DNA of 64,000 nucleotides from Streptomyces sp. NBC_01210 (GTDB lineage: Bacteria > Actinomycetota > Actinomycetes > Streptomycetales > Streptomycetaceae): contig NZ_CP108549.1 of NCBI RefSeq assembly GCF_036010325.1, positions 1,922,001 through 1,986,000 on the forward strand. Reading direction: 5' to 3'. The notes beneath the pieces were generated by a model that was not told the origin of the DNA, ran no database searches, and worked only from the letters and a program-made list of their open reading frames with translations. The translations under genes and the position numbers were made by a program. Positions within the stretch are counted from its first letter, which is position 1. Every line of letters starts with the position of its first letter. Shown piece after piece: positions 25,229-32,799 of the stretch.

Positions 25229-25558
25229 TGCGTTGCGCGTACTGGCGCCGGGTGCCCCCTCGACCTGGCACGGGAAGCACGGGAGAAGTCGGCCGCGAAG
25301 TACATCGACAGGGCGGTGCAGTGCCAGCTGTCCGCGCACGACGAAGGTGAGCACTTCGGCCTCCTCACCGACGCCGGCGCGTACGGGACCGCGCTGTGGC
25401 TCCGCTGGGACGGGACGGACGAGGCGGAACTTGCCGTGTTGCCGGACTGCTCGGTGGCCGCCCCGGGTCCTGACGGTGAGGGCTGCTGTCTGTTCGCCGA
25501 CCACGCCAAGCAGCACACATGGGAAGACGCCCTGGAGGAGGTCTCGTGCACCAACTGA
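25227..25558 (+). pseudogene. Small protein gene interrupted by a one-base frameshift
   Basis: ATG at 25227 gives MRCAYWRR, then one extra G in the run at 25249-25252 breaks the frame. In the next frame the sequence continues CPLDLAREAREKSAAKYIDR and AVQCQLSAHDEGEHFGLLTD, to a stop at 25558. Removing one G would restore a single protein of about 109 residues. It could be a sequencing error, since the operon around it is intact. A shorter product from GTG at 25316 (80 residues) is possible. Function unknown. Confidence 0.55.
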
Positions 25559-25755
25559 TCGCGAGCCCGCACAAGACCCGGCGCCCTCGCTCGCCTCGCA
25601 ACGAACAGTGCGGGGACTGCGGTGGCAGCGGCGCCAACTCGTCCGGCAAGACCTGCGACACCTGTAACGGCCTGGGCGAGATCCACTGCCGCGCCGGCCG
25701 CCAGGAGCCCCATGCGCTGTCCCGCTCCGTGATCCGAAAGGAAGGCCACCGATGA
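25546..25755 (+). CDS. Small zinc-ribbon-like protein
   Basis: 69 residues from GTG at 25546, overlapping the previous gene by 13 bases. It contains CGDCGGSGANSSGKTCDTCN followed by GLG, two CxxCxGxG-type repeats like the DnaJ zinc-finger units, so one zinc ion is probably bound. It ends 4 bases into the radical SAM gene. Such a small protein could act as a chaperone or carrier for the peptide, but no homologue of known role is recognised. Confidence 0.6.
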   Translation: MHQLIASPHKTRRPRSPRNEQCGDCGGSGANSSGKTCDTCNGLGEIHCRAGRQEPHALSRSVIRKEGHR

Positions 25756-26876
25756 CCCACGCTCTGATCGCCTCCCCGTTCCTCGACGGACACCTTCTCC
25801 TCAAACCCGGGGCAAGGGCTGGCGCCCGAATCTCCGCGGACCACTTCGAGGGCCTGCGCCAGGCCGCCACCGACGGTGGGTCGCTTCCCACCTGGGTGGT
25901 GCAGACCGCCGCCGACGTGTGGGGCCTGGACCTGGGCGGCCAGACCGCGCAGGGCACCGTGCTGGTACGCGAGCCGTCCCCATACGGCTACTGCCGGGCG
26001 TCCTGGGAGATCAACCTCGGCTGCAACTTCGGCTGCAAGCACTGCTACCTCGGCGAGCGCCCGTTCTCCGGCCTCGGCTGGGAGGACAAAGTGCGGCTGC
26101 TGGACATCATGCGCGAGGCCGGTGTCCTCTGGCTCCAGATCACCGGTGGCGAGCCCACCATGGACCCCCACTTCCAGGGCGCCTACCGGTACGCCTGGCA
26201 GGCCGGGATGATGCTCACCATCTCCACCAACGGCTCCCTGCTCTGGCGGCCCGACCTCCTCAAGCTCTTCCGCGACTGCCCGCCCTACCGGCTGGTCGTC
26301 AGCATGTACGGGGCAAGCGAGGAGTCCTTCGACATGCTCACCCAGCGCCGTGGCGCGTGGAAGGCGTTCCGGCGCGGCATGGACGCCGCCCGTGAGGCTG
26401 GCCTGCCTCTCCGCATCAACGTCGTGGTGACGGAGGACAACGCCTCCGAGGCCGACGAGATGGCCGCTCTCGCCGAGGAGTGGAACGTCGAGAACCACGC
26501 GTACACGAACATGACGCCCACGATCTACGGCGGCGGTGAGCCACTCCTCGCCCAGTCCGCCGCCCACCTGCGGCAGCGCAAGCCGTTCGCCGGCTGCAAC
26601 GCGGGACACACCTTCTTCCACGCCGACCCGCACGCCAAGGTGTCGATCTGCAAGGTCGGCCGGGACGACCAGATCGACCTGATGGCCGAAGGCATCGACG
26701 GCCTCACCCGGCTCGGCGCCATCGCCGACCGCCTCATGCTTCGCACCGGTGGGTGCGAGGGCTGCGCCCTGTCCGGCACCTGCCGGGTCTGCCGCCCCCT
26801 GGCCAAGCACTACCAGGAAGCGAAGGCGCCGCTGCACAGCTACTGCCAACACGGAGACAAGGAGAACGCCTCATGA
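25752..26876 (+). CDS. Radical SAM/SPASM peptide-modifying enzyme (predicted)
   Basis: 374 residues. The radical SAM cluster motif is CNFGCKHC (Cys91, Cys95, Cys98), followed by the SAM-binding GGEP (ITGGEPTMDPHF). The C-terminal region is rich in cysteines (AGCNAGHTFFHADPHAKVSI, GGCEGCALSGTCRVC), consistent with a SPASM domain holding auxiliary iron-sulfur clusters. Roughly 85 residues precede the core and could bind a leader peptide. SPASM enzymes commonly form thioether, C-C or other crosslinks in ribosomal peptides. The immediately coupled 54-residue gene is the natural substrate candidate. Confidence 0.9.
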   Translation: MTHALIASPFLDGHLLLKPGARAGARISADHFEGLRQAATDGGSLPTWVVQTAADVWGLDLGGQTAQGTVLVREPSPYGYCRASWEINLGCNFGCKHCYLGERPFSGLGWEDKVRLLDIMREAGVLWLQITGGEPTMDPHFQGAYRYAWQAGMMLTISTNGSLLWRPDLLKLFRDCPPYRLVVSMYGASEESFDMLTQRRGAWKAFRRGMDAAREAGLPLRINVVVTEDNASEADEMAALAEEWNVENHAYTNMTPTIYGGGEPLLAQSAAHLRQRKPFAGCNAGHTFFHADPHAKVSICKVGRDDQIDLMAEGIDGLTRLGAIADRLMLRTGGCEGCALSGTCRVCRPLAKHYQEAKAPLHSYCQHGDKENAS

Positions 26877-27037
26877 CCCCGCCCGTACTGGTGCCCCTTC
26901 TGCCCGGCCCGCCGACCTCGGCCCGCCGCGCCGCCCCGCCCGTCGCGACCGCGTCGATCACCGCCGTCCAGGACCTCGACGTGATCGTGGAGAGCGCGGA
27001 GTGCTCCTGCGACGCCGGTGACGACAACCCCCACTGA
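26873..27037 (+). CDS. Candidate RiPP precursor peptide
   Basis: 54 residues, starting with ATG overlapping the radical SAM stop (ATGA), so translation is coupled. The N-terminal part is Pro/Ala-rich (MTPPVLVPLLPGPPTSARRA); then comes a hydrophobic/acidic segment VQDLDVIVESAE and a C-terminal CSCDAGDDNPH. The only cysteines are 44 and 46, with several Asp/Asn residues as possible crosslink partners. The DLDV motif recalls the leader of FxLD-type peptides, but the tail differs. The role is inferred from size, position and composition. Confidence 0.72.
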   Translation: MTPPVLVPLLPGPPTSARRAAPPVATASITAVQDLDVIVESAECSCDAGDDNPH

Positions 27038-27060
27038 CCGACAGATCCGGTCAACTCCGT

Positions 27061-27092
27061 TCAGGCCCCGGCGTGCTCGCGTCGGGGCCTGA
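27061..27092 (+). terminator. Hairpin after the precursor gene
   Basis: TCAGGCCCCG at 27061-27070 pairs perfectly with CGGGGCCTGA at 27083-27092 around a 12-base loop. It starts 23 bases after the precursor stop. There is no T-run, as usual in actinobacteria. It may end transcription or stabilise the short precursor mRNA while reducing expression of the acetyltransferase beyond. Confidence 0.65.
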
Positions 27093-27124
27093 GCCCTGAC
27101 CGGCTCACCGTTAGGGTGCCGCTC

Positions 27125-27991
27125 ATGTTCTTCCGCTGGGACTGGCTCCGGCCTGTACTGACCGCGCCGATCATGCCGACTCTCGGTCCCGTCCACCCCG
27201 ATGCCCTGACCGCTGGCATGTTCGAGGACACCCTGCGAGTGGCCGACACCGGAGACTTCCTTCCGTACGACAAGGACCGGCGCTGGGGCGGCGAGAAGGA
27301 CGAGAAAGTCCTCCGCGAGGACGTGGTGCACCAGCCCGAGCACACCCTCATCCCCACACTGACTCGGCGTGGACGGGGCACCGTGAAGGTCTTCGCCTAC
27401 GGGCTCCGCGACAGCGTCGTGGAGGAGGCCGCCGAGCTGGCCGCGAAGCTCGCCGCCGCGCACGACATGGTCAACGCCCGGGTCGTGCGCCCCCTTGGTC
27501 CTGAGACCGCACACCCGCGCGGCACCCGCGTCCAGCTGAAGGACTTCACCACCGGCCCCTGCCCCGACCCGGGCGGTCCGGTCCGGCCCGTCACCGCCTG
27601 GCCGGCCGCCGTGCGAGAGACCTTCGCGCCGTTCGCCGAGGCGATGGCCGCCGATGGCCTGGCCTTCCTCCACACCCAGATGCAGGCCGGCCGGTGCGGC
27701 CCGGTTCTCACCGCCGCCGTCGAGGACCGCGTCGTGGGGGCGATCGGCCCCATGGAAGTACGCCCCGACGCGATCGGACGTCTCCAGCTCATGCCCCAGT
27801 ACTTCGCCGTCCTGCCCGAGGCCCGAGGACAGGGTCTCGGACGTGTCCTGTGGCGGGCCGCGATGCACTGGGGCCAGTCCCACGGCGCTACCTACCAACT
27901 CCTCCAGACCGAGGTTGACGGCCCCTCCGACCGGCTGTGCCAGGCCGAAGAACTCACCTCCCTCGGCTTCACCCACACCACAGCGGCGTAA
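27125..27991 (+). CDS. GNAT-family acetyltransferase downstream of the RiPP operon
   Basis: About 288 residues from ATG at 27125, with in-frame GTG at 27116 as an alternative. The C-terminal 130 residues carry the GNAT core (MPQYFAVLPEARGQGLGRVL, with the RGQGLGR acetyl-CoA loop). The N-terminal half (FFRWDWLRPVLTAPIMPTLG, DGLAFLHTQMQ) has no domain I recognise. It lies 23 bases beyond the hairpin on the same strand. It could acetylate the mature peptide or confer self-protection; both are guesses from position. Confidence 0.75.
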   Translation: MFFRWDWLRPVLTAPIMPTLGPVHPDALTAGMFEDTLRVADTGDFLPYDKDRRWGGEKDEKVLREDVVHQPEHTLIPTLTRRGRGTVKVFAYGLRDSVVEEAAELAAKLAAAHDMVNARVVRPLGPETAHPRGTRVQLKDFTTGPCPDPGGPVRPVTAWPAAVRETFAPFAEAMAADGLAFLHTQMQAGRCGPVLTAAVEDRVVGAIGPMEVRPDAIGRLQLMPQYFAVLPEARGQGLGRVLWRAAMHWGQSHGATYQLLQTEVDGPSDRLCQAEELTSLGFTHTTAA

Positions 27992-28124
27992 CTGCCGGAT
28001 CTAGGAAGGCGCGAGGTCACAACCTGTCCAGTGCCTCTCGGGTGATCCACCTCATCACCGCGCCTCGTCACCATCGATGCGTGTGTTGTAGGCGTGCGTG
28101 ATGTACGTCGTCGCGGCCTGAGAG

Positions 28125-28871
28125 ATGATCTCCGGCATGACAAACGGGGTAGCGGCGGGGGCAGGGTCGGGGGCCAACGAGGCTGACGCCTGGCGCGCAC
28201 GATTGGGCTGGGCGTTCGGCCTCATAGCCGACGATCCCGCTGAGCGAGAGGCGGCACTCGCGCATCTGGATGGGGCCAGGAAGAACACCTGGGCGGCTCT
28301 CGACCGGTGGAACGAGCTGTGGCACCTCACGAGGCCACTGGGACCGGAGGAGCAGTACCAGGAGCCGGCCTTCAGGCGGGCGCGCGAGGTGTACGCAGAC
28401 ATGTGTAGCCATTCCCTGCCCGAAGGGCTGTGGGTGGGCGAGGGTGCCCACGGGCCGGTTCTGCCCTATGCGCTTCTCTTTCTGGAGTGGGAAGCGCGGT
28501 TCCCCCGCGAGTGGACAGAGCATGCAAAGGCGTGGGGCACGAAACAGTCACTCATCCGCCGCATGGCCGTTGCCGATCATGATCAGCCGACCAGGGCGAA
28601 GCTCATCGACCTCGTCGAGGTCGTCGTCCAGCGGGCCTACCGCTGCAAGGACCGCGAGTACGTTCGCGTCGCACGAGCAGTCGACGGTGAGGATCTTCGC
28701 CGCAGGCTCGGTACGGCCGCCGCCTCGGACAACCCATGGGCACGACTTCACGCCGGCTACGTCCTCTGGCTTCTCGATCGCCCCGAGGTACCGAACACGC
28801 ATCACGTTTGGCGAACGTGGGTCGCAGAAGCGCCCAGAAGGCAGCGTGGCTCCTCCGGTCCCTGCGGGTAG
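28125..28871 (+). CDS. Hypothetical protein
   Basis: 248 residues, rich in Trp, Arg and Glu (TWAALDRWNELWHLTRPLG, HGPVLPYALLFLEWEARFPR). It ends HAGYVLWLLDRPEVPN and THHVWRTW followed by a short basic tail that may be out-of-family. No signal peptide or membrane segment. ATG at 28137 is a second possible start. I do not recognise the family; the helical, tryptophan-rich composition resembles actinobacterial DUF proteins next to mobile DNA. Confidence 0.6.
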   Translation: MISGMTNGVAAGAGSGANEADAWRARLGWAFGLIADDPAEREAALAHLDGARKNTWAALDRWNELWHLTRPLGPEEQYQEPAFRRAREVYADMCSHSLPEGLWVGEGAHGPVLPYALLFLEWEARFPREWTEHAKAWGTKQSLIRRMAVADHDQPTRAKLIDLVEVVVQRAYRCKDREYVRVARAVDGEDLRRRLGTAAASDNPWARLHAGYVLWLLDRPEVPNTHHVWRTWVAEAPRRQRGSSGPCG

Positions 28872-29113
28872 TTCCGGGCTACCGCACGCACCCGTCCCCG
28901 TACCCCCCTGCGCCTGCCCTGGATGTCGGAGTCTTCACGCGCCAACCACCGCCCACGCTCTCGCCGTTCGCTCATGCAGGCGCGGGTTGCCACGCGGCCG
29001 GCCGGAGCGGCTTTGGCCGGTGTCCTGTTCGGGTTGGGGTCGGGCATGTTCAGGGGGCCGTACGCTGGCCCGGCAACTCGGGCAGGCTTTTGAGGTACGC
29101 CGACCTATCGCCA

Positions 29114-29892
29114 TTACTGACTTTGTTGGCGTGGTGTCGTCAAGGTGAGTCCGGTTTCGGCGAGGCATCCGTTGATGAGGTTGCTGCGGTACTGGATCTG
29201 ATCGACGTGCCGCTTGGGCCGGTAGATCAGCCGTGAGCGTTCGCCTTGCTTGTAACACGCCAGAGCGGCGACGGAGAAGCGGCGCTGAGAACGTCCCCGG
29301 ACCCGGATGACGGGTGTGCGTCCGCGCCGGGCCCAGGTCCGTGCGGTGGGCGGCGTCATCGAGAAGCCGGCTTCGTCCTCGAAGCACAGCCAGGCGTCGA
29401 GCGCCGCCACGGACCTTCCACCTGCGGCCAGGTCTCCTTCCAGCCCGCCACGGCCTCCTCGTCGCGCTCGATGGCGCGGCGGGCCGGGACCTGGTGGCTG
29501 AAGCCGTGCCGGTGCAGCATCTGCGCGATCGCCGACAGCGTCATGCTCTTGTGGAACCTGCGCCCGATCAACGTCTTGATGCGCGCCAGCGTCCACGTCT
29601 GGTCCAGCCAGCCGTGCGCGACTGGGCCCTTGGCGAGCTCCTGCTCGAGCACGGTGGACAGGGCCTCGCTGAGTTTGGGCCGTGAGACGGGCCCAGCGGA
29701 CCGCAGCCCCTCGGTGCCGGCCTCGTGCCAGGCCCGGCGCCAGCGCTGCACCGAGCGCACACTCACCCGTAAGTCCTTGGCGACCTCGGCGTTGGAGGCA
29801 CCGGCAGCGAATCGCTCCGCGGCCTCCAGCCGGATCCGCTCGCGAAACGCCTGCCGTTCAGGCGTCAGCCCACCACCCTGCGGATATCTCAC
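29114..29892 (-). mobile_element. IS630-family transposase remnant
   Basis: The N-terminal frame (29892 to about 29410) has the double helix-turn-helix of IS630 proteins (SNAEVAKDLRVSVRSVQRWR, GWLDQTWTLARIKTLIGRRF). A frameshift follows, and the next frame gives LDAWLCFEDEAGFSMTPPTA with the first catalytic Asp-Glu and ACYKQGERSRLIYRPKRHVD. The sequence ends before the second and third catalytic motifs. Frameshifted and 3'-truncated, so inactive. Confidence 0.78.
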
Positions 29893-30005
29893 ACAACCGG
29901 CATACCGCGACGATCACGCATCGTCAGCCCCCAACGACATCACGCCGAAAAGGTCAGTAGTTGCGTTCCTGAGACAGGCGGACTGCGGTTCCCTATGGTG
30001 TCCCC

Positions 30006-31133
30006 ATGGATCGGGACGAACCTGTCGGTTTCTGGAGTTATACGCGTCGGGACGACGATATTGAACGTGGAAAGATCAAGGGATTGGTCGATCTGATCTC
30101 AGATGAGTTCGAGATCACGACTGGCCGCGAACTGCACATCTTCTTCGACAAAAAGGATATTTCCTGGGGCGAGGAGTGGCGCTCTCGCATTGACTCCGCG
30201 ATCATGGGGACAACATTCATGATCGCTATCATTACTCCGCGTTTCTTTAGGAGCCAGGAGTGCCGTCGAGAAGTGATCACCTTCTCCAGCCATGCGTCGA
30301 GCCTCGGACTGGATGACCTCTTGCTTCCCATTCTCTATAGCGGTTCATCTGACCTCCTTGACGAGAATCCCGACGATGAATTGGTCGCCTTGATCAAAAG
30401 GCGGAATTATGTCGATTGGACGGCTCTTCGGCTGGAAGATGAAGGGTCTCCTAGGTACCGCCAGGCAGTTCATGAGCTTGCCATTCGCTTGGCGGAAATT
30501 CTTGCGAGCGCCAGCGAGAGGGAGCCGACCGCACAAGAGGAAGCACTAGCCGTTGACGACCAGGCAGGGATCGTAGAACAGCTTGCCGAAATGGAAGACG
30601 CTCTACCGCGCTTGGCTGAGTGCCTGACTGGCTTCGGTGAAGTAACGGCAGAAATCGGCTCCCATATGGAGTGGGCTACCGGCGAGATCAGCGAATCCGA
30701 CAAGCGTAACGGTGGGTTCGCGGGAAGGTTGCGGGTCAGTCAGCAATTGGCCAGTCGGCTGCAAGATCCTGTGCAGAGGTTTGCTAAATGGGGCGACCAG
30801 TACGCGGCCGAGCTGGCGATCGTTGACCCCGGCGTCCTGACGCTCATTAGGATCTCCAGAGACCCGGAACTCCCGCAGGAAGATCGCGCGACCCTCGGCG
30901 AGTTTTTCAAGGCTGCCCTAGGGGCGGCATCCGCCTCGCGTGACAATGTTCCAATTCTCGTGGGCTTTTCTTCCAATGCGGAGGAAATCGCCAAATTCAG
31001 CAAGAGCGTTCGACCTCTTATGATGACCCTGAAAAAATCAGCACAAAGGGTCGTTGATGGTCAATCCGTTATGGATGAGTGGGAGCGACTGATCCAAGAA
31101 GATGGTGGAGATAATACCGCTTCACCTGAGTAA
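30006..31133 (+). CDS. TIR-domain protein, low GC
   Basis: 375 residues. Residues about 5-140 form a TIR domain: FWSYTRRDDD opens the fold, HIFFDKKDISWGEEWRSRID is the BB-loop region, and FFRSQECRREV supplies the SxxCxxE motif whose Glu is the catalytic residue in TIR NADases. The remaining 230 residues are helical without a recognised domain (GEVTAEIGSHMEWATG, PVRFAKWGDQ-like stretches). Base composition and codon use are clearly AT-richer than all neighbours, a sign of recent transfer. Bacterial TIR proteins commonly deplete NAD during phage infection; that role here is inferred. Confidence 0.82.
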   Translation: MDRDEPVGFWSYTRRDDDIERGKIKGLVDLISDEFEITTGRELHIFFDKKDISWGEEWRSRIDSAIMGTTFMIAIITPRFFRSQECRREVITFSSHASSLGLDDLLLPILYSGSSDLLDENPDDELVALIKRRNYVDWTALRLEDEGSPRYRQAVHELAIRLAEILASASEREPTAQEEALAVDDQAGIVEQLAEMEDALPRLAECLTGFGEVTAEIGSHMEWATGEISESDKRNGGFAGRLRVSQQLASRLQDPVQRFAKWGDQYAAELAIVDPGVLTLIRISRDPELPQEDRATLGEFFKAALGAASASRDNVPILVGFSSNAEEIAKFSKSVRPLMMTLKKSAQRVVDGQSVMDEWERLIQEDGGDNTASPE

Positions 31134-31236
31134 TTTTGAGACGTGAAGCGTGATGACTCCTATCAGCTGATCGGCGAATACATTCGACTGAAGGTGACTC
31201 GCCCATTGAGGCCCACCGCCTCGACGCGTCGCTCCA

Positions 31237-31536
31237 TCACTGGCCCGCCTGCTCCCTCCCAAGAGTTCGAGTTCTCCAGTAGGCCATCGCCGCCGCGCCG
31301 AAGCCGGCCGCTACGAACACGCATCCCAGCCAGAAGAGCGGCGTGCTCTGCCGCTCCACGCCGCCAAGCAGCATCGCCACCATGCCGAGGACGGGAAGCA
31401 AGACCGCGCCAGCCGTCCACCACTGGCCCTTACGAGCTTGGCCAATCGCTGAGGCCAACCCGAGCACGAAGACCAGCATCATCACTGCCACTGCTATCCA
31501 CATGACGGCAGTCTGCCGCGTCCTCGTCTGCCGCAT
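31237..31536 (-). CDS. Small integral membrane protein
   Basis: About 99 residues from ATG at 31536; the open frame continues to 31590. Three hydrophobic helices are visible (AVMWIAVAVMMLVFVLGLAS, WWTAGAVLLPVLGMVAMLLG, LFWLGCVFVAAGFGAAAMAY) with a basic C-terminus. No known family or partner. It converges on the TIR gene. Confidence 0.6.
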   Translation of the reverse strand: MRQTRTRQTAVMWIAVAVMMLVFVLGLASAIGQARKGQWWTAGAVLLPVLGMVAMLLGGVERQSTPLFWLGCVFVAAGFGAAAMAYWRTRTLGREQAGQ

Positions 31537-31900
31537 ACCCGCCACGTGCTCGACCGGCAGAAGGAACCCCGTGGCATGACGCTTTTCCACAGGTCATCGC
31601 ATTGATCATCTAGACGGCCCCAAGTCGGCGAGGCCCCACGTCACTTCTTCCGATGCCCGCCCCCATGACCTCATCTACTGCTGACATCAACGAGGGCGCA
31701 CAGCTGCATCCTTGAACGACCCAGTACAGCAGTCGGAGGCCCAGGCCTGCGCGCAACAGAGGGACGGCGATCGAACTCCTCAAGCGGTGATCAACTGTTC
31801 TGCGCTCGCTCCGTGGGCCATGTGTGGGCCAGAGCGATGGATTCGCGGGACAAAAGGCAGTACTGCGCAGGTCAGAGTGCATCCGCCACGCGGCACCGCG
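31537..31900. other. Gap without a recognisable gene
   Basis: About 360 bases between the small membrane protein and the tRNA-Ser fragment. Open frames here are short and show no family signature. The sequence just before the tRNA fragment would correspond to the inner arm of an integrated element if the fragment is an attachment site. Confidence 0.4.
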
Positions 31901-31957
31901 ACGCTCTTGAAAACCGTCATGGCGTCACCGTGGGTTCAAATCCCACACCCACCGCCA
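31901..31957 (+). other. 3' half of a tRNA-Ser gene (UGA anticodon), possible attachment-site scar
   Basis: From the anticodon loop onward this matches a serine tRNA: loop CTTGAAA with anticodon TGA at 31908-31910, a long variable arm, T arm GTGGG-TTCAAAT-CCCAC, acceptor strand CACCC-ACC, discriminator G and CCA. The 5' half, including the complementary acceptor strand and D arm, is absent, and the anticodon stem already carries a C-C mismatch. Site-specific integrases of actinobacterial elements typically use exactly this 3' portion as attachment core. A functional tRNA is excluded. Confidence 0.68.
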
Positions 31958-31979
31958 GGTCAGCGTAAGAGCTGGTCAG

Positions 31980-32008
31980 AGGGGTGCCTCTCACTGAGAG
32001 GCACCCCT
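31980..32008 (+). terminator. Strong hairpin terminator after the tRNA-Ser fragment
   Basis: AGGGGTGCCTCTCA at 31980-31993 pairs perfectly with TGAGAGGCACCCCT at 31995-32008, followed by TCTGTG. Such terminators normally follow tRNA genes, supporting the view that the original tRNA-Ser downstream context is preserved on this side. Confidence 0.78.
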
Positions 32009-32097
32009 TCTGTGTTCAGCCTGCCTCACCCTGGATCGCCGGTATCCCTGTGTTAACCAGGGCATGTGGCCAAGCTGCGGCCAGGGTTTCCGCCGGC

Positions 32098-32484
32098 CTA
32101 TGAGCCCGGCTCGGGTTCAACTGACCATTCCGCCTCGTAGTCCGGGTGATCACTGTGCTCTGCGGCCATCTGCTTCACCGCGATGCTCAAGCCGGTAGCT
32201 CGATCGCTCACGAAAGAACCCTGGGTGTCGGTGCCCGGGCCCGTCGCTTCCGTGTAAGCGTCAACGATGGCCCGGTGTGCCTCAACGCGGCGGATCACGC
32301 GCGCTGGATCGTGGCGTGCCATGTGGTCGGCGATGGCGAGGTGGACCCTGATTTCGGCTCCGGTGTCGAGAACCAGGGAGGTTCTTTCTGCCCGCCACCG
32401 TCCGTCCTCCACGATGCAGTCCAGCGCCAGGTTCATGTCCTCGTCGAGGCGAGCATGTATGAAAGCCACAAGGGAGTCCGTCAT
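32098..32484 (-). CDS. DUF6221-family protein
   Basis: 128 residues. The family pattern is clear: MTDSLVAFIHARLDEDMNLA at the start, ARHDPARVIRRVEAHRAIVD in the middle and the acidic SDHPDYEAEW near the end. DUF6221 proteins are small, soluble and frequent in Streptomyces phage-like and mobile regions. No function is known. Confidence 0.75.
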   Translation of the reverse strand: MTDSLVAFIHARLDEDMNLALDCIVEDGRWRAERTSLVLDTGAEIRVHLAIADHMARHDPARVIRRVEAHRAIVDAYTEATGPGTDTQGSFVSDRATGLSIAVKQMAAEHSDHPDYEAEWSVEPEPGS

Positions 32485-32799
32485 GGACCGACCCTGCCCT
32501 AGTTGGACCCCGCATTGGGAGCTGGCTCTGCCCCTTGCTCCGCGAAGCCCCTGTCGATTAGTTCGTTCATGCGGTCCATACCTTTCTTGGTGGGTTCGTT
32601 TCCGGTCATTCGTAAGATCGGGAAGCCCAGGGGGCTCTGGGTGTGGCTGTCATGTGGCTGCCGCTTGTGGCTCAGGAGGACTGGCCGCCCGGAGCCCCGC
32701 GACGACTCGGCCACTCATTGGGATGCGCGAACTGAATCGCTGTGTATGGACACGTCGGCGAGGTCGTCTGCTGGGACTTGGAACGGAACGACTTGGGAG
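32485..32799. other. Left flank of the IS110 transposase gene
   Basis: 315 bases. A minus-strand short frame ending at 32499 (MDRMNELIDRGFAEQGAEPA) sits just upstream of the DUF6221 gene. It may be the start of an old upstream gene, but evidence is thin. The IS110 element's left end lies somewhere here; IS110 elements lack reliable inverted repeats, so the boundary cannot be set. Confidence 0.35.

Noticed and set aside
31143..31236. Small gene after the TIR gene (MKRDDSYQLIGEYIRLKV)
   Set aside because: Starts 10 bases after the TIR stop but soon runs into the antisense of the small membrane protein; too little to support a gene.
31610..31882. 90-codon minus frame before the tRNA-Ser fragment
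   Set aside because: No family features, Arg/Ser-rich, no ribosome site.
32499..32714. 71-codon minus frame upstream of DUF6221
   Set aside because: Only its last 25 residues look protein-like; no convincing start or ribosome site.
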